A DNA stretch of 64,000 bases from Lateolabrax maculatus (taxonomy: Eukaryota > Chordata > Actinopteri > Acropomatiformes > Lateolabracidae): contig CM062210.1 of NCBI GenBank assembly GCA_031216445.1, positions 7,498,501 to 7,562,500 of the forward strand, given 5' to 3'. How positions within the stretch are numbered: position 1 is the first letter of the stretch; each line of letters begins with the position of its first letter. Of this stretch, positions 25,069 through 36,700 are shown one piece after another. The position numbers were made by a program, and so were the translations under genes. The notes below the pieces were generated by a model. The model was not told where the DNA came from. It was given only the letters and a program-made list of their open reading frames with translations, and did no database searches.

Positions 25069-28000
25069 TCATCTGTAGTAGTCTACGTAAGACTGCTGTT
25101 GAATGAAGTAGCGGCGAGGCGAGGCCTTCACCCAGTCCTCGTCTGAGTAGATGTGAAAGGGGCAAAGAGTGACCCGAGGTAACGGCAACGTGATGAAATT
25201 GGGAAAGTGCGTGAGGAAGGGGCGGTTTCTCAGGGGAGGCAGAATCAATCCTGTATGACAAGAATGCATTAGATGTCACAGACCAGTAGATTATTATAAG
25301 CAAAGCTTCATATAATCAGAGGAAGCAGGTACAGTGAAACTTTACCTGGTGGCCTGCAGATCCTGGCCATGCTGTAAGTCTCTCCTAGACGAAGGATTGG
25401 TTGAGAACTACTACACAAATAGATGATTAGATTAGATTAAAAAAAATTGTGGTAGACTACCTTTTCCAGAAGAATTTACCATATGTACCATGACTTTTAC
25501 ATACCAGTCATATAGGGGAAAAAGCACTGTGTTTTTACGACCAGCAGGAGCAACACAGCGGGCCTTACTGTACTCCTCTTTTTGCACGGAGCAAAAATAA
25601 TTCAGCACATCCACCATGCTGAAGGCCGGCGGCTTACATTTTGCTGTGCTCCTGAGGTACAGATCCCTGTCATGTTCCTGGTGACATGGAAAGAGAGAGG
25701 GAAAGCAGTTAATCACTTACAGTAGCAAGCCAAAACCAGCCACGACACCACCGGCCATGCCAGTCAACAACACTGTGACGAGCTCTCACGTACTCCTATT
25801 TAGAGGAGTTAAGGTTACAGGAAAGGACATCAGAGGCAGTGGAGAGCCGATACACAGGGAGAGCCTCTCGGTTTTCACACACCTGTTCTGTCCTCCTGTC
25901 ACATTCAAAAATACTGAAATTGATACCAATAATGAATGTGAAACATTTTTTTTAAGACTATAATGAAACATGTTACTTTGAATCTGGAGATCCACAACTC
26001 CAGCCAACAATCTGCCCTGCCATGGAGGCCATTCCAGATGTCGGACTTGGTCTGCAGCTCAGAGTCCCAGCTCTCCAGCTCCGGCCACAGCCACCGCTCA
26101 GCCTCATTTACACCTAATGCAGTCAGCACGCGCAGCACTGTTTCTCTATTGATAACAAGGTGATACAAACTTCAGTCATTTCAGAAAGATAAAAAAATTA
26201 CACTTCAGACTTTTCTTTGATCAAACCTGCAATTAGTATTTTTTTGGCCACTTGGGGGCAGTGGAAACAAGTTGTGGTTGTGAACACAACATTGACATAT
26301 GTCCAAAAAGGTGCTTATTTACACATCCAGAAGTTACAGTACAACATTGTCATTCATTTGTCCACCTGGCAAATGTAACTACACTATTTAGCTTTGTTAT
26401 TTTAGCTCTGTTTTTGGTCTTTACCAAGTCCCGAGGGAAATATCTTCACTATGTTCACCAGCTAGTCGATAAATGTGCCTGTCTGCTGTTTGGTGCTGAG
26501 CTGGTAGTGTATGGTGGGTTTTAAGAGCTTTTTCACTGAAAACAGCTGCCTACTGCTGCTGATAACAACACTATGAGATCGATGAGAGAGAACCAAAACA
26601 GTAAAGTTGAGGGCTAGCCAGCAAAACAATGAGCTGAAACTCACTATAAAGCTCCATAAAGCCAAGGGGAGCTGCAGAGCTTCAGATGATGACAATTTAA
26701 TAATTGTTATTTTTACATTGATGGACTCACCGGAGACCCAGTTTTTTAAAAGCCAGAAGAGTGAGAAGCTTTTTCACAAGATCACAGCTGCCAGATTTAA
26801 GACGCACCAACAGATTCAACATTTCAACAAGCACGGCCCGCTCCATAGGTGACTGAGACACAGAGGAAAAACAATTAAGACACAACCTAAAAATCCACTT
26901 ATTAAAATGTAAGTGACCATCTTGATCCTGCACACACAGTACCATGTGAGGTCTCACAAATTTGGGCACCAAGTTAATGAGGCCTTGGTAAAGCTTGTCT
27001 GTATTCGGTAAGAGTCCCTGGCTGTGCAGCGCCTGCAGTGCAGCGAGGATCTTCATCTTAGACGGAGCACTGCAGGTGCTCACACATCCCAGCAGCTGCA
27101 TGGAGAAGTCCTCTGGAGACAAGGTGTTTGGGATACACTGTACACAAACATACACTCATCAAGATGTCAACTTAAACCAACTTTAGTATTGTGCATAATA
27201 TAATTGCCTGGTGATCGGCAGATATACATGTTTGGCATAGCCTACCTTTTCATCAGGATACAGGTCTTTAAACCAGCCCGCATCTGCAAACTGTTTGAGG
27301 AACGTCGGCACCTCTGGGGTGGGTTCCGGCGGTGGGAGAGGTGCTGGGAGAGGTGCTGGGAGAGGTGCTGGGAGAGGCGCTGGGGTCCTTACACGGCGAG
27401 GAGATGGAGTAGGGGTTTTGGCTTTAGGTTGCTCTACTGGAGAAATGATCTCTGGAGGCTACAGGGACATTTGTAGATATACACACAGATGCACACACAA
27501 ATGAGAGCTGCTGTTTTATGCGTTCTTGTGTCTTCTGTGAAATTAAGATAATATATGCTCTTACCTCTTCATCTTTCTCCACTCTGATGGGTTTCTTGGG
27601 TATGACTCTGTCAACAGGCCGTGGTTTGACTTTGATTTGAGTCATTGGTTTAGAGTTTGTTGCTGGAGCCTTTTTCTGCTGCAGTCAGCGAAAGAGATCA
27701 AAACTTTGCTTCCAGACATACTGTATTTCTATACAACTGGATGATACATAATAACAAATATTTTTGTCAATTACTGTAAACCAACATTCAGAAAATCGAA
27801 TAAAACTGTGAATACCATCAAAAATTTCAGAATGACTGAATATAAGGTTTCTTATCATGCTACCAGTTTTTACCTTCTTTTTCTCCACATTCACAGGAAT
27901 GTTTAATTTAGTTTCAGGGCAGATGACCTCTTTCACGGTAGGTAGAATGCGGGGTTTGCGGTCACACATTTGTGGTTTAGGACAAAATGTAAGTTTATTC

Positions 28001-31000
28001 GGGTCAAAGGTGTCCTCCAAATCAATCTGAAAACACAGCATTATACTGTTAATGATACTGGTCTCTCTGCATAGTGAAAATGTGAGACAACACATTCAAA
28101 TAAAATAGATGATTTCTGAAAGCTGGGGGAAATATCCTACCACATTTGCATCATGTAGATGCTACTTAAAGAAATATGATTTTTGACAAAGAAGCTTGTA
28201 GACTGTTTGACCTGCATATTCAGAAATATTTTCTTTAAGCTGACGCACATAGGAGCTAGCTTCAGACTGCCACAGTGTATTAAAGGAAAAGTGAAAGGTG
28301 AGTTGATTATAAAACGTATGTGCCAAAAGTCTGTGTATTCTTGAAAGTAAAGAAAGAAGCAGGTGAAATGAGTGGGGGAAGAAGAAGAAACCTTAATATT
28401 GGGGGGCAACCCATATATTATCTTCATGTAGCAATCAAAAGCCTCTTTCTTGGTTTCCTTTGTACTGGGAGGCTTCCCTTTTCTGCAGTTTACTGAGCCT
28501 TGTAAGAGTGCAGTTAGGTCCTTGTTCAAGGTCGCTAAGCTGTCATGCTCCTGGAAAGACACATGGAAAAGATATTCACAGAGGTATTGGAACACATTTG
28601 ACATTGACAAGTTGACATGTCTTAAAATCTATCAGTTCACACACACCTTCTTTCTCCATGTGTCTTCAGTCAATAATAAATTGCTGGTGATTGCTGCCAG
28701 TTTCTCTTCCTCATCTTTGTCTGTGCTTTCATTCCTGTTTGCACCAATATTACTCATAGCTTATTATGTCATTGTTTTGGATCATTCTTAACATGTAATA
28801 TGAATAAATCTTACTTTCTTTTGCTGATATCTTCTTTTTTCTTGATTATTGGCAAGTCAGGAAAGGGCTCAGCACAATAAGTGTAAAGGAGCTGTTTAAA
28901 AAAAAGAGATTAAACAAACATTAAGTTTATATTTCGCGAATGTTGGTTAAAAATGGCTAAAATGTCCCTCACACATCCATCAGCCACACTGCAAGCATCT
29001 AGATACCATCTGTTGGTAGTTGTGTGGCAGGAACTTTGCGCAATTTGTCCTGTACAGATCCCCCCTGATGCCAAGAAATAGTTCCCCTCCAAACCCACTG
29101 GGAGCCAGACACTCCGGCACTGCATTCAGCTGCAGCGTCCTGGAAGGGTGAATATACATACATCATTGAATTAATGTGTGCTTTTCACTTCTGTAATGCA
29201 AAATATCAGTGGCAGGTAGTGAGCTCCAACCTGATGAGGTGATTCTCCTCATTCCAGATACACACTGTCCCGTCTAGACTGCTGGAGACAAACACCTCCA
29301 GATCAGGACACACACACAATCCTGCAAGAAAAACCGAGCAACACCCAGTCACTCACACACAATGTCAACACGTCCCCAACAGGCAATGCTGTTTTTTTTT
29401 AAAACTGTTTTTATGACCTGTTAAATGGTCTAAATGTCCTTCCTTGGGTGGGTAATCGGTCTGGCCCTGGTTGAGTAAGTTAAAGTGCATCAGGTTGTAG
29501 GTGCCACTGTTGGGTTCCTGAAAGGTCAGGGCCAGCTGGGGCCCCAGGGCTGCCAGGAAGACTTGAGGCTGGCCACAGTGCAGGCTCAGCTGTTGGCTGA
29601 GACAGTCCTGCACGTAGGCATTTACTTTCCACACCACCACTGTCATGTCTTCACCTTAGGGATGGGGGTAAAGTCATTACATCATTACTGACAAGCATAC
29701 AAAGGCATTAAAGTTGCACTGGGAAATACCTGTGGAGAGGAGGCAGCCATTCTCAGGGTACACCTGTATCGTGGTGACTCTTTGGCCACCGTGTGCTGGC
29801 GTCCGGTACCAGACTTTCCCATTATCCATTTTCAGAACACTCAGGCAGCCTCCACTTTGGCCGAGAATGATCAGAAACCTTTCTCAAGCACAGAAGTACA
29901 ATAACATTTGCTGAAATAAAGATACTTTTGTCCCAAAGTATTTTTATTCTGAAATTTACTAAAAGCAAAACAAATTCTCACTTGTTCTTGGCATCATCAA
30001 GAGCCGCCTTGTTCCTGTGACTGCATCCCCTTCTCTCCTGCAAACTCGTCCACTCCTCGAAAGCTCCCTGTGTCTCAGCCACATAACTGTAGACTACCAG
30101 GCAGCAAGCCGGGCCAGGGATCGGCAGATTTTGGGCATCATCCTCAGTCACTTGGTCCCTGTGCTGCCAGGGCCCCTGGCCTCTCCCCTTCCACTCATCC
30201 ATCAAAGTGATTGGATTAGTCAGTGTGTTGGCTTGGAGCACCGTACCTGTCTCGGTCAGAGCCAACAGAATCTCTTTTTGCAGGCAGTAGTCAGCACACA
30301 AAATCCTCTGCTTTGCCGTGAAGGAAGTCAACACTGCTCCTGTTTCTGCAGCCACAAGCGTGATATCACAGTCCCCGCTGATGCAGAGGACTCGTGTAGG
30401 GTAAGGAGCAGGGAAGGGGGAAACTAGGATTTGTCTCAGTGGGGCTCCTTCGTCCCCTTTGAGTTTACAGTGGAGGGTGTACAAGCTTCTGATGGTCCAG
30501 AAGTCAACTCCCTGGTGTGAGAAGGAGAAGAAAGTGTCTGCCTTTCTAGTGCCTCCTATGCACAACGGAGGGTTTTTCTGCTCTGTGTGGACACACTCGA
30601 CCACATCACCCTCTTCCACGTTCCAGCAACGAATCGTACAATCCACAGAGGCTGATAACAGCATGCTTAATGCAGGACAGTAGAACAGGGAGTTCACCAC
30701 ACCTACACACAAAAAAGCCAAAAATGTCAACATTATATCTTATCACAAAGAGGGACAAAAAGAATGTGGATAGACGTCATGCCTTTACCATTATGTCCGA
30801 CAAAAGTCAGTCTTAGTTCCCAATCTGGACCCCATATTCGAATGGAAAGCTCTTCAGATGCAATGATCAAACAGTCCAGTTGAGAGCAGTACACCATTGC
30901 AGTAATATCTCTGTGAAACATATGTTGTTAATCTTTATGCAAAAAAATTGTAATTCCACCACTCACAGTCTGGAAAGATTCACCCTCCAGCAATCACACC

Positions 31001-31847
31001 ACATGCACCCACACACACACCGTGAGCAGAGATCCCTCTTGTGCTCCAAAACCTTCCCGGCACCGAGGTCGACCACTGTCACGACCCACCCGCACACAAC
31101 GAAGGCTCTGTGGGGCCTGTCCGATCGCGGGGGAGCCAATGCCATTTGAGTGAAAGTGCTGTGCTGCAGCCCCTCCTGTACCTTCACCTTACGCCTCATG
31201 AGCATCACCGACCACACGCACACGTTCCCCACGCCTGCGGTCACCAGCTCTGTGGAGTGCTCCGCAGCCTGACACACACGTATGTCCAGGGCATCTTGAG
31301 CAGCATCCACGGGGCGTAACTCGCTGTCCAGAAGTGTGAAGACAGGCCCTGGGCCCCAACCCACCACGCAGCCTGAGATCTTTGTTTCGGTCAGGCCCAT
31401 GAAAGGAAGGGGCGCTAAGGAAGTCTGCTTGCGGCCATCAGCTGTGTAAAGGCACACTGTGTTGTCTGAATGGAGGCTAATGAATGCTGCAGCAGCTTCA
31501 GAATACATCATGAAACGTACAGGGCTGTCAGAGGAGAGATGCTGTAAGCGATGGAGACCATGAGTGAACACATGCCGCTTGCTCTTAGAGTTTTTTACCT
31601 AGAGAGTCGGACACAGAAAAAGAATATAAGCTGTGTAAGACCTCTGAGAGTGATCCAAACAGGTAAGCATCACGATGACACGGCCTACCTTGCCCTTAGC
31701 TTGTTTTACATCCTGCTTTAACAAATTCTGCTTTCCAAATGTCTTTCCATCTGATGTCCCAGTCCCGTGAGACTGCAGCCTCAGGGTGGGACTGGGGAAC
31801 AGCACTGTTGTTGTTCTTGTCTCCTCGCCTGGGGCCACCATTTCCAT
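25069..31847 (-). CDS. wdr97: WDR97, large WD40-repeat protein
   Basis: Exons in order: 31847-31689, 31598-31021, 30910-30789, 30702-29982, 29878-29730, 29654-29418, 29321-29231, 29139-29007, 28891-28815, 28734-28647, 28550-28392, 28026-27874, 27678-27565, 27458-27246, 27137-26943, 26852-26731, 26145-25977, 25677-25505, 25410-25346, 25250-25069. Phases agree throughout, giving 1299 residues from this ATG. The N-terminal half has WD repeats (VDCTIRCWNVEEG, SSLDGTVCIWNEE). It is followed by GELFLGIRGDLYR, a Lys-rich region, a Pro-rich APLP tandem (residues about 928-998) and a helical C-terminus ending SYVDYYR. Identification rests on the WDR87/WDR97-like layout and on lrrc14 as neighbour, as in human 8q24.3. 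The molecular role is not established; an upstream X-box points to cilia or flagella. The start is uncertain (see 31848-32414). Confidence 0.75.
27339..27386 (-). repeat. 12 bp coding minisatellite in wdr97
   Basis: On the plus strand the unit GGTGCTGGGAGA repeats about four times, the last with one change. On the coding strand it encodes tandem Ala-Pro-Leu-Pro. Period 12 keeps frame, so copy number can vary without breaking the protein. Confidence 0.85.
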
Positions 31848-32414
31848 CAGTTTCTACACAGGACTCTGCTGCACACACTGACCTTTTGCACTTTTGCAAC
31901 AAAACTTTCTTTCTTGCTGGTGGCTATATGTGTTCAGGGCACTCTGGAAAAACACAAAATCAAATTATTGTAATTTTTCTGCTTTAAAAATGTAACATGC
32001 TCCAATTACACAAATTATCTCAGTACCTGTCAAATAATTTGTTATTAATGCTTTATTTAAAATCACTGGTCACTAGTAAAATCAAATCATTTGAAAGACT
32101 TAATAGCTTTTGTAACTCTTTTACGTATAGAAGCCATCATTCTTGGATTAGGGACATTTTCTACTTTGTTAAAGTGGAAAAAAAATGATATTTTTTTTAT
32201 CTGGTCTGTTTTATACTTTTTTTAATATGTTAACTGAAGGCCAACATGACACTTGTTGTCTATTATCTCTTTGGATATTCAACAAATAAAGTTTGAGGAA
32301 AACAAACGTTATGCTATTTGGTAATACAGTCGAGATAGATGTTGAGGGATTAAAAAGTGGAAACGACGACAGAGAAAAACAACTCACCTTGTAGCTACTC
32401 CATGAACAAAACAT
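31848..32414 (-). promoter_or_regulatory. 5' exon of wdr97 with a uORF or alternative start
   Basis: An ATG at 32414 opens nine codons to a good donor after 32388. Spliced to an acceptor before 31943, it continues in the main frame to a TAG at 31856-31854, only six bases before the ATG at 31847. This would be a 38-codon upstream ORF. Alternatively the AG of that TAG (31855-31854) serves as the splice acceptor; the exon would then start at 31853 and join in frame, adding 11 residues (MFCSWSSYKKL) to the protein. The sequence before that acceptor is weak in pyrimidines. Confidence 0.5.
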
Positions 32415-33794
32415 TATCTCACATCAGTCTGCTTTTTTCAGCTCCTCTATAAAAGTTGAAGATTTATAACGATAGTTTATAACAGCCTAAAAGGTTGGTA
32501 AACTACTAGTTACGCAGTTGGAAGTTGCAGTATGTCTCTAATCTACACAAAGTCGAGTTAATTAAGTTAAAAACAGTGATATCACTCAGCGTTGGAAGAA
32601 AAAGTTTCTTCTCTAAGCGTCGACGGGCTCCGTCCTTGTTGCCAGGCAACGGGTCGCTCGGCTACATCCGCGGCGGCCAAACTTCAGACTTGAAGATGAA
32701 GATGTTTGGACGTTTTCTCGTCTTTTTTTGCATGAAATAAGTAGAAAGTGTCGCTGTAGTTAAACACAGGGGCCGTAGGTACCAGTCTGGTCGTGTCCTC
32801 AGTCATTTGTCCGGGAGTTTGGGATGTTTAAGGGCTTTTTTTTAAATTTTTTATTATTAACTGGATATTTTATTGGCTGATATTTTTTGGTGCATAAATT
32901 AATGCAATTTTTAGGCCAAAAAATAAAGGATTCATTATTTCACCACCAGAGTTGTATTCTTGACAATGTGCACATCTATGTCCAAATTTTGTGATTTCTT
33001 TTTCTTATAATTAACCAATTAAATCAAATGTTCCTTTATTATTCATTCTCCTAAAAACCTATTATTAGGTTATCTGCGTTTAAGATGGAAACAGGGCTGT
33101 TTTTTTTTAAGATAGTTTTCACAGAACAGAGACATTCATGTTGGCAAATAAAATGTAGAAACTATATAACTGAACTGTTAACTGAATAAATCCAAGGTGA
33201 AATAACATTTAGAGACTTCAAGTTTTGTGTTGGGTAATGTTTTTTCTGTATTGTGTCCTTGGTATTTGTAAAATCTTTGCTCTGGCTCTGGTTAAACCTA
33301 TTGTTCTTAAACTGGGGTTAAGCAGGTGCTTGAACAATGATAATGAACAATCCCATTTGTTATGCAAGTTAAGAACTGCTTAAGTTAAAGCATTAAATAA
33401 AACAACTACAGATATACTCAGTTTATTATATAAAAATGAAACGTGTTAATACCATACAAATATTTTACATTAATCAGACAGTAGAAATATTTACATCAAC
33501 ATTTACATTATAAGTTTCTTACAATGTATTTATGGAGGATATTGGATGAATTGTGGCGCCTACAGAGGATCTTTGGTATTTAGCCACATTCTTCATATAT
33601 TAATGTAACATTTTCTAGCCATGTGTCATCAGATAAAGAGGAAAAACTCAGTAAATATGACATATATTATATGAAGTGACTGTGACAAAAGAGATTTGTA
33701 ACTTGATCTCTCTTCCAGAGATTAAAAATGGAATAAATCTTTTGAATTAACACAAACACATCAGTCTAAATGCAGCAATACAAGATGCACTGTT
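32415..33794. other. intergenic region between wdr97 and dync2i1
   Basis: About 1.4 kb holding the wdr97 promoter side (X-box at 32638-32650) and the dync2i1 3' UTR. Minus-strand AATAAA at 33427-33422, about 370 bp past the dync2i1 stop, may be its poly(A) signal. No gene seen. Confidence 0.55.
32638..32650 (-). promoter_or_regulatory. RFX X-box upstream of wdr97
   Basis: GTTGCCAGGCAAC is a perfect palindromic match to the RFX X-box (GTNRCC, 0-3 spacer, RGYAAC), with a one-base spacer. It sits about 225 bp upstream of the first wdr97 ATG (32414). X-boxes of this kind mark cilium genes driven by RFX2/3. Confidence 0.8.
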
Positions 33795-36700
33795 TCAGAA
33801 GACTTCAGTCATCATACTCTCCAACTTCTCCTCCTCTGCAGGAATGGGCACGGTCAAATTTCTTGTGAAATACTGCAGTTCTATTTTTCCTGACTCATGT
33901 GCCAGCGCTATTCCTGAATATGTGTTTTGTTTTCCCAAGTCTCCAAACACAGCCATGGCTGTCACCCTGAAAGAGAACAGAAAATGTGCACCACATATCA
34001 ATATAACAAATCTATAATTCCTCAGAGAAACCACCCCTCATGCCTGTCAGGTGTTACCTGTCAGAAGCCATTCTTTCAGTGACCACAGGCTCGCTGTCAT
34101 TTTTCAGCAGGTCCCATATGTGGATGTTAGAGGCTGCATCGAGCACACAGAAGACTGTTGGTCTGGTTTGGGCCCACTGCAGAGAGACCACTGGTTCGGC
34201 GGCTGTACCGTTCTTCCACTCTGCCACAGGCTGCTCATGGCTGACTGCATGCAGCCTGATGCTGCCGTCCCCACAACCCACCTGGAATAAGGGCAGGGAA
34301 AAAAGGTTTCAAAAAAGATTATATAGTATATTATTGTTATGGTTATTTCTATGTGTATTAGTTGCTGTTGCTGAGCACACCAAGGCAAGTATCTTGTTTT
34401 TGGCATTTGCTGTAATGTCAATAAAGTTCACTCTAACTCAGATAATTGCAATCCATCGAATGGAATCAAAGCAAACTGAAAAATTAAAGCAGTTTTTATG
34501 CTTTTGTGCACAGTATTAAAACCTTGCAGGTCACTGGTTAGTAGCCACCGCCCTTTAGAATTTCTGAATAAGAAACAACAAAAGTGCACACGCACCAAGA
34601 ACAACTGTTGCCTGAAGGGAGAAAAGTGGATGGAGCTGACTTCAACAGGTCGGACTCCAGCCTCCTGAAACCTGTAAAACTTTGGTGGAACGTTCAAACC
34701 GTGACTCGTTCCATGATTGACCAGACCCTACACAGAAAGGACAGAAAACAACTGTAAGGGTGGATATGATTTCTGAATATCTTGAGAGGGTTCATTTGAA
34801 CGAACACCACACTGTGGCAGACAAGATCATGCTCACCATACTGGTGCCGATAAAGAAATGATTGGAGTCCGTTGGAAGGAATTTTAAATGAAGTGTCTGT
34901 AACGGCCCCGTTTTCACTGCATCTCGTGGTGATACCCTGAGAGCCAGATAGATCAGGAGAGGGAGAAAAAATGCCAAACCAGAGGTCAAAGGTTACAACA
35001 TTCCCAGCCAAAAACAAACTGTGCAACAGTGGAACACGACACTGCATCACATTCACACTGCACATGTAGGACCACAGATATGTTCCCATCAGATGTTGAG
35101 GTGACAAAAACAACAGGCCGCAGTACATAACAAACAAGATCGTATGACCACGACAGAGCAGCTGTGTTCCACTGGGTAAAGACATTGTGGGGTATTTTGA
35201 GCCCAGTGGCTGGCAGTGACGAATGATCATCACCAGCTATTTATCAATCTCACCTCTCAGCAGTGAGGAGAGAGGAGCTGTGAAGCAACTTCACTTTGCC
35301 CCCAGGCCTGAGCCCTGCAAGAGAGAGAGAGAGGCTGAAGTTGGTACCACATGTGTGAGAAAGACGAGCATGTTCATGGAAAAAGAGGGGGTGCTCTAAA
35401 ACGTGACTTACCTAGATCTGTTGGAGAACCAGCCTCGTTGGCTTTTGGGAGTTCCACTACCACCTAAAGGACACAGAGAGGAAACCATGCAAGTCCACCA
35501 GGGCATAACTTTGCTGTTTGTGTAGGGTTTTCAAAGATGCCATGTCCACAGGTTTTCAACACGGGGAAAATATCAGTATATCAACGGATAGACGAGAGCC
35601 ATTCTGAGCCTCTATAAAGTCAATAATTATACTGATAGTGCGACACTAAAAAAAGTTAATATTAATGGACTCTGTAAATCCTTTTGTTATTCTTTGTCTA
35701 CCTTATATTTAGGACATTCATGCTGAAAGTTTTCTACAGTTCCCATAATTTTTTATGTAAACAGGAGTATAGTTTTAGCCTAAATTTTGGTTAAATATTG
35801 GCAAAGGGACACCATTTAAAGTATGCCAAATTAGTTATTAGCAGTTCCCCTTTGCAATGTACCCATCCCATGTACAGACAGCTAACAAGGGATGTCTTTG
35901 ATACTACAAAATTCTACAAATACAAATTGCAGCAATCAAGGGTTAACAATTTTTTAGTAGCTTAATTGTCTCCATGAGCTGCGTGTTACAGCCACTGCTG
36001 CTGCAGCTGCTGACCCTGTTGGGGAGTGGGCCAAATCATTGGGACAAACACAATAACATACTTCCTGTTGTTTTTAGAACACCGGTGTGCATCTGTCACC
36101 TTCACCTCAGGCAGTATCTTTGCCTCACATCCCTCCCTCTGCGTCCCTTCTTCAACTCTCCCGTGCCCTCTCTGGAGAGGTATGCCTCACAGTTTGAAAA
36201 CCTCTGGTGTAGAGAAAGAATATGTAGGATTTGTTGCCCAACCTACCCAGAAATTTAAAACCCCGCTTTCATCCAGAGAAGCCAGCTGGAACGACAATCC
36301 TGATGACTCTGGATTACGAAACAGAATAACAATTAAATATAAAGCCAACTGGGAATGGCAAAAACATATGGCACATTTATTAAATGATACAAAAGATCTT
36401 TATCTATGTGCTGCCCATTCCTATACCATTCAATACCTTCCTCAGATGCCAAAAGGGGGACCTCTGGCCTCAGCCCCCCTGCTACAGTGGAGGGGACAGC
36501 TTCAACAGATGTCACAGGTGAGAAATGGCCTGAACCGGCCATCACTGCATCTGTGTTGACAAGGTGACAAAAGAGCACACACTGAATCAACAGTACTGTG
36601 ATGTAAGTAAAAAGCCTCTGAACTTTAAGTGAGCAACAGGGCAGAGGCTGCCCTCAATCACCAGATACAGTAAATAAGGATGTTTGCCATTTAGTGCCTG

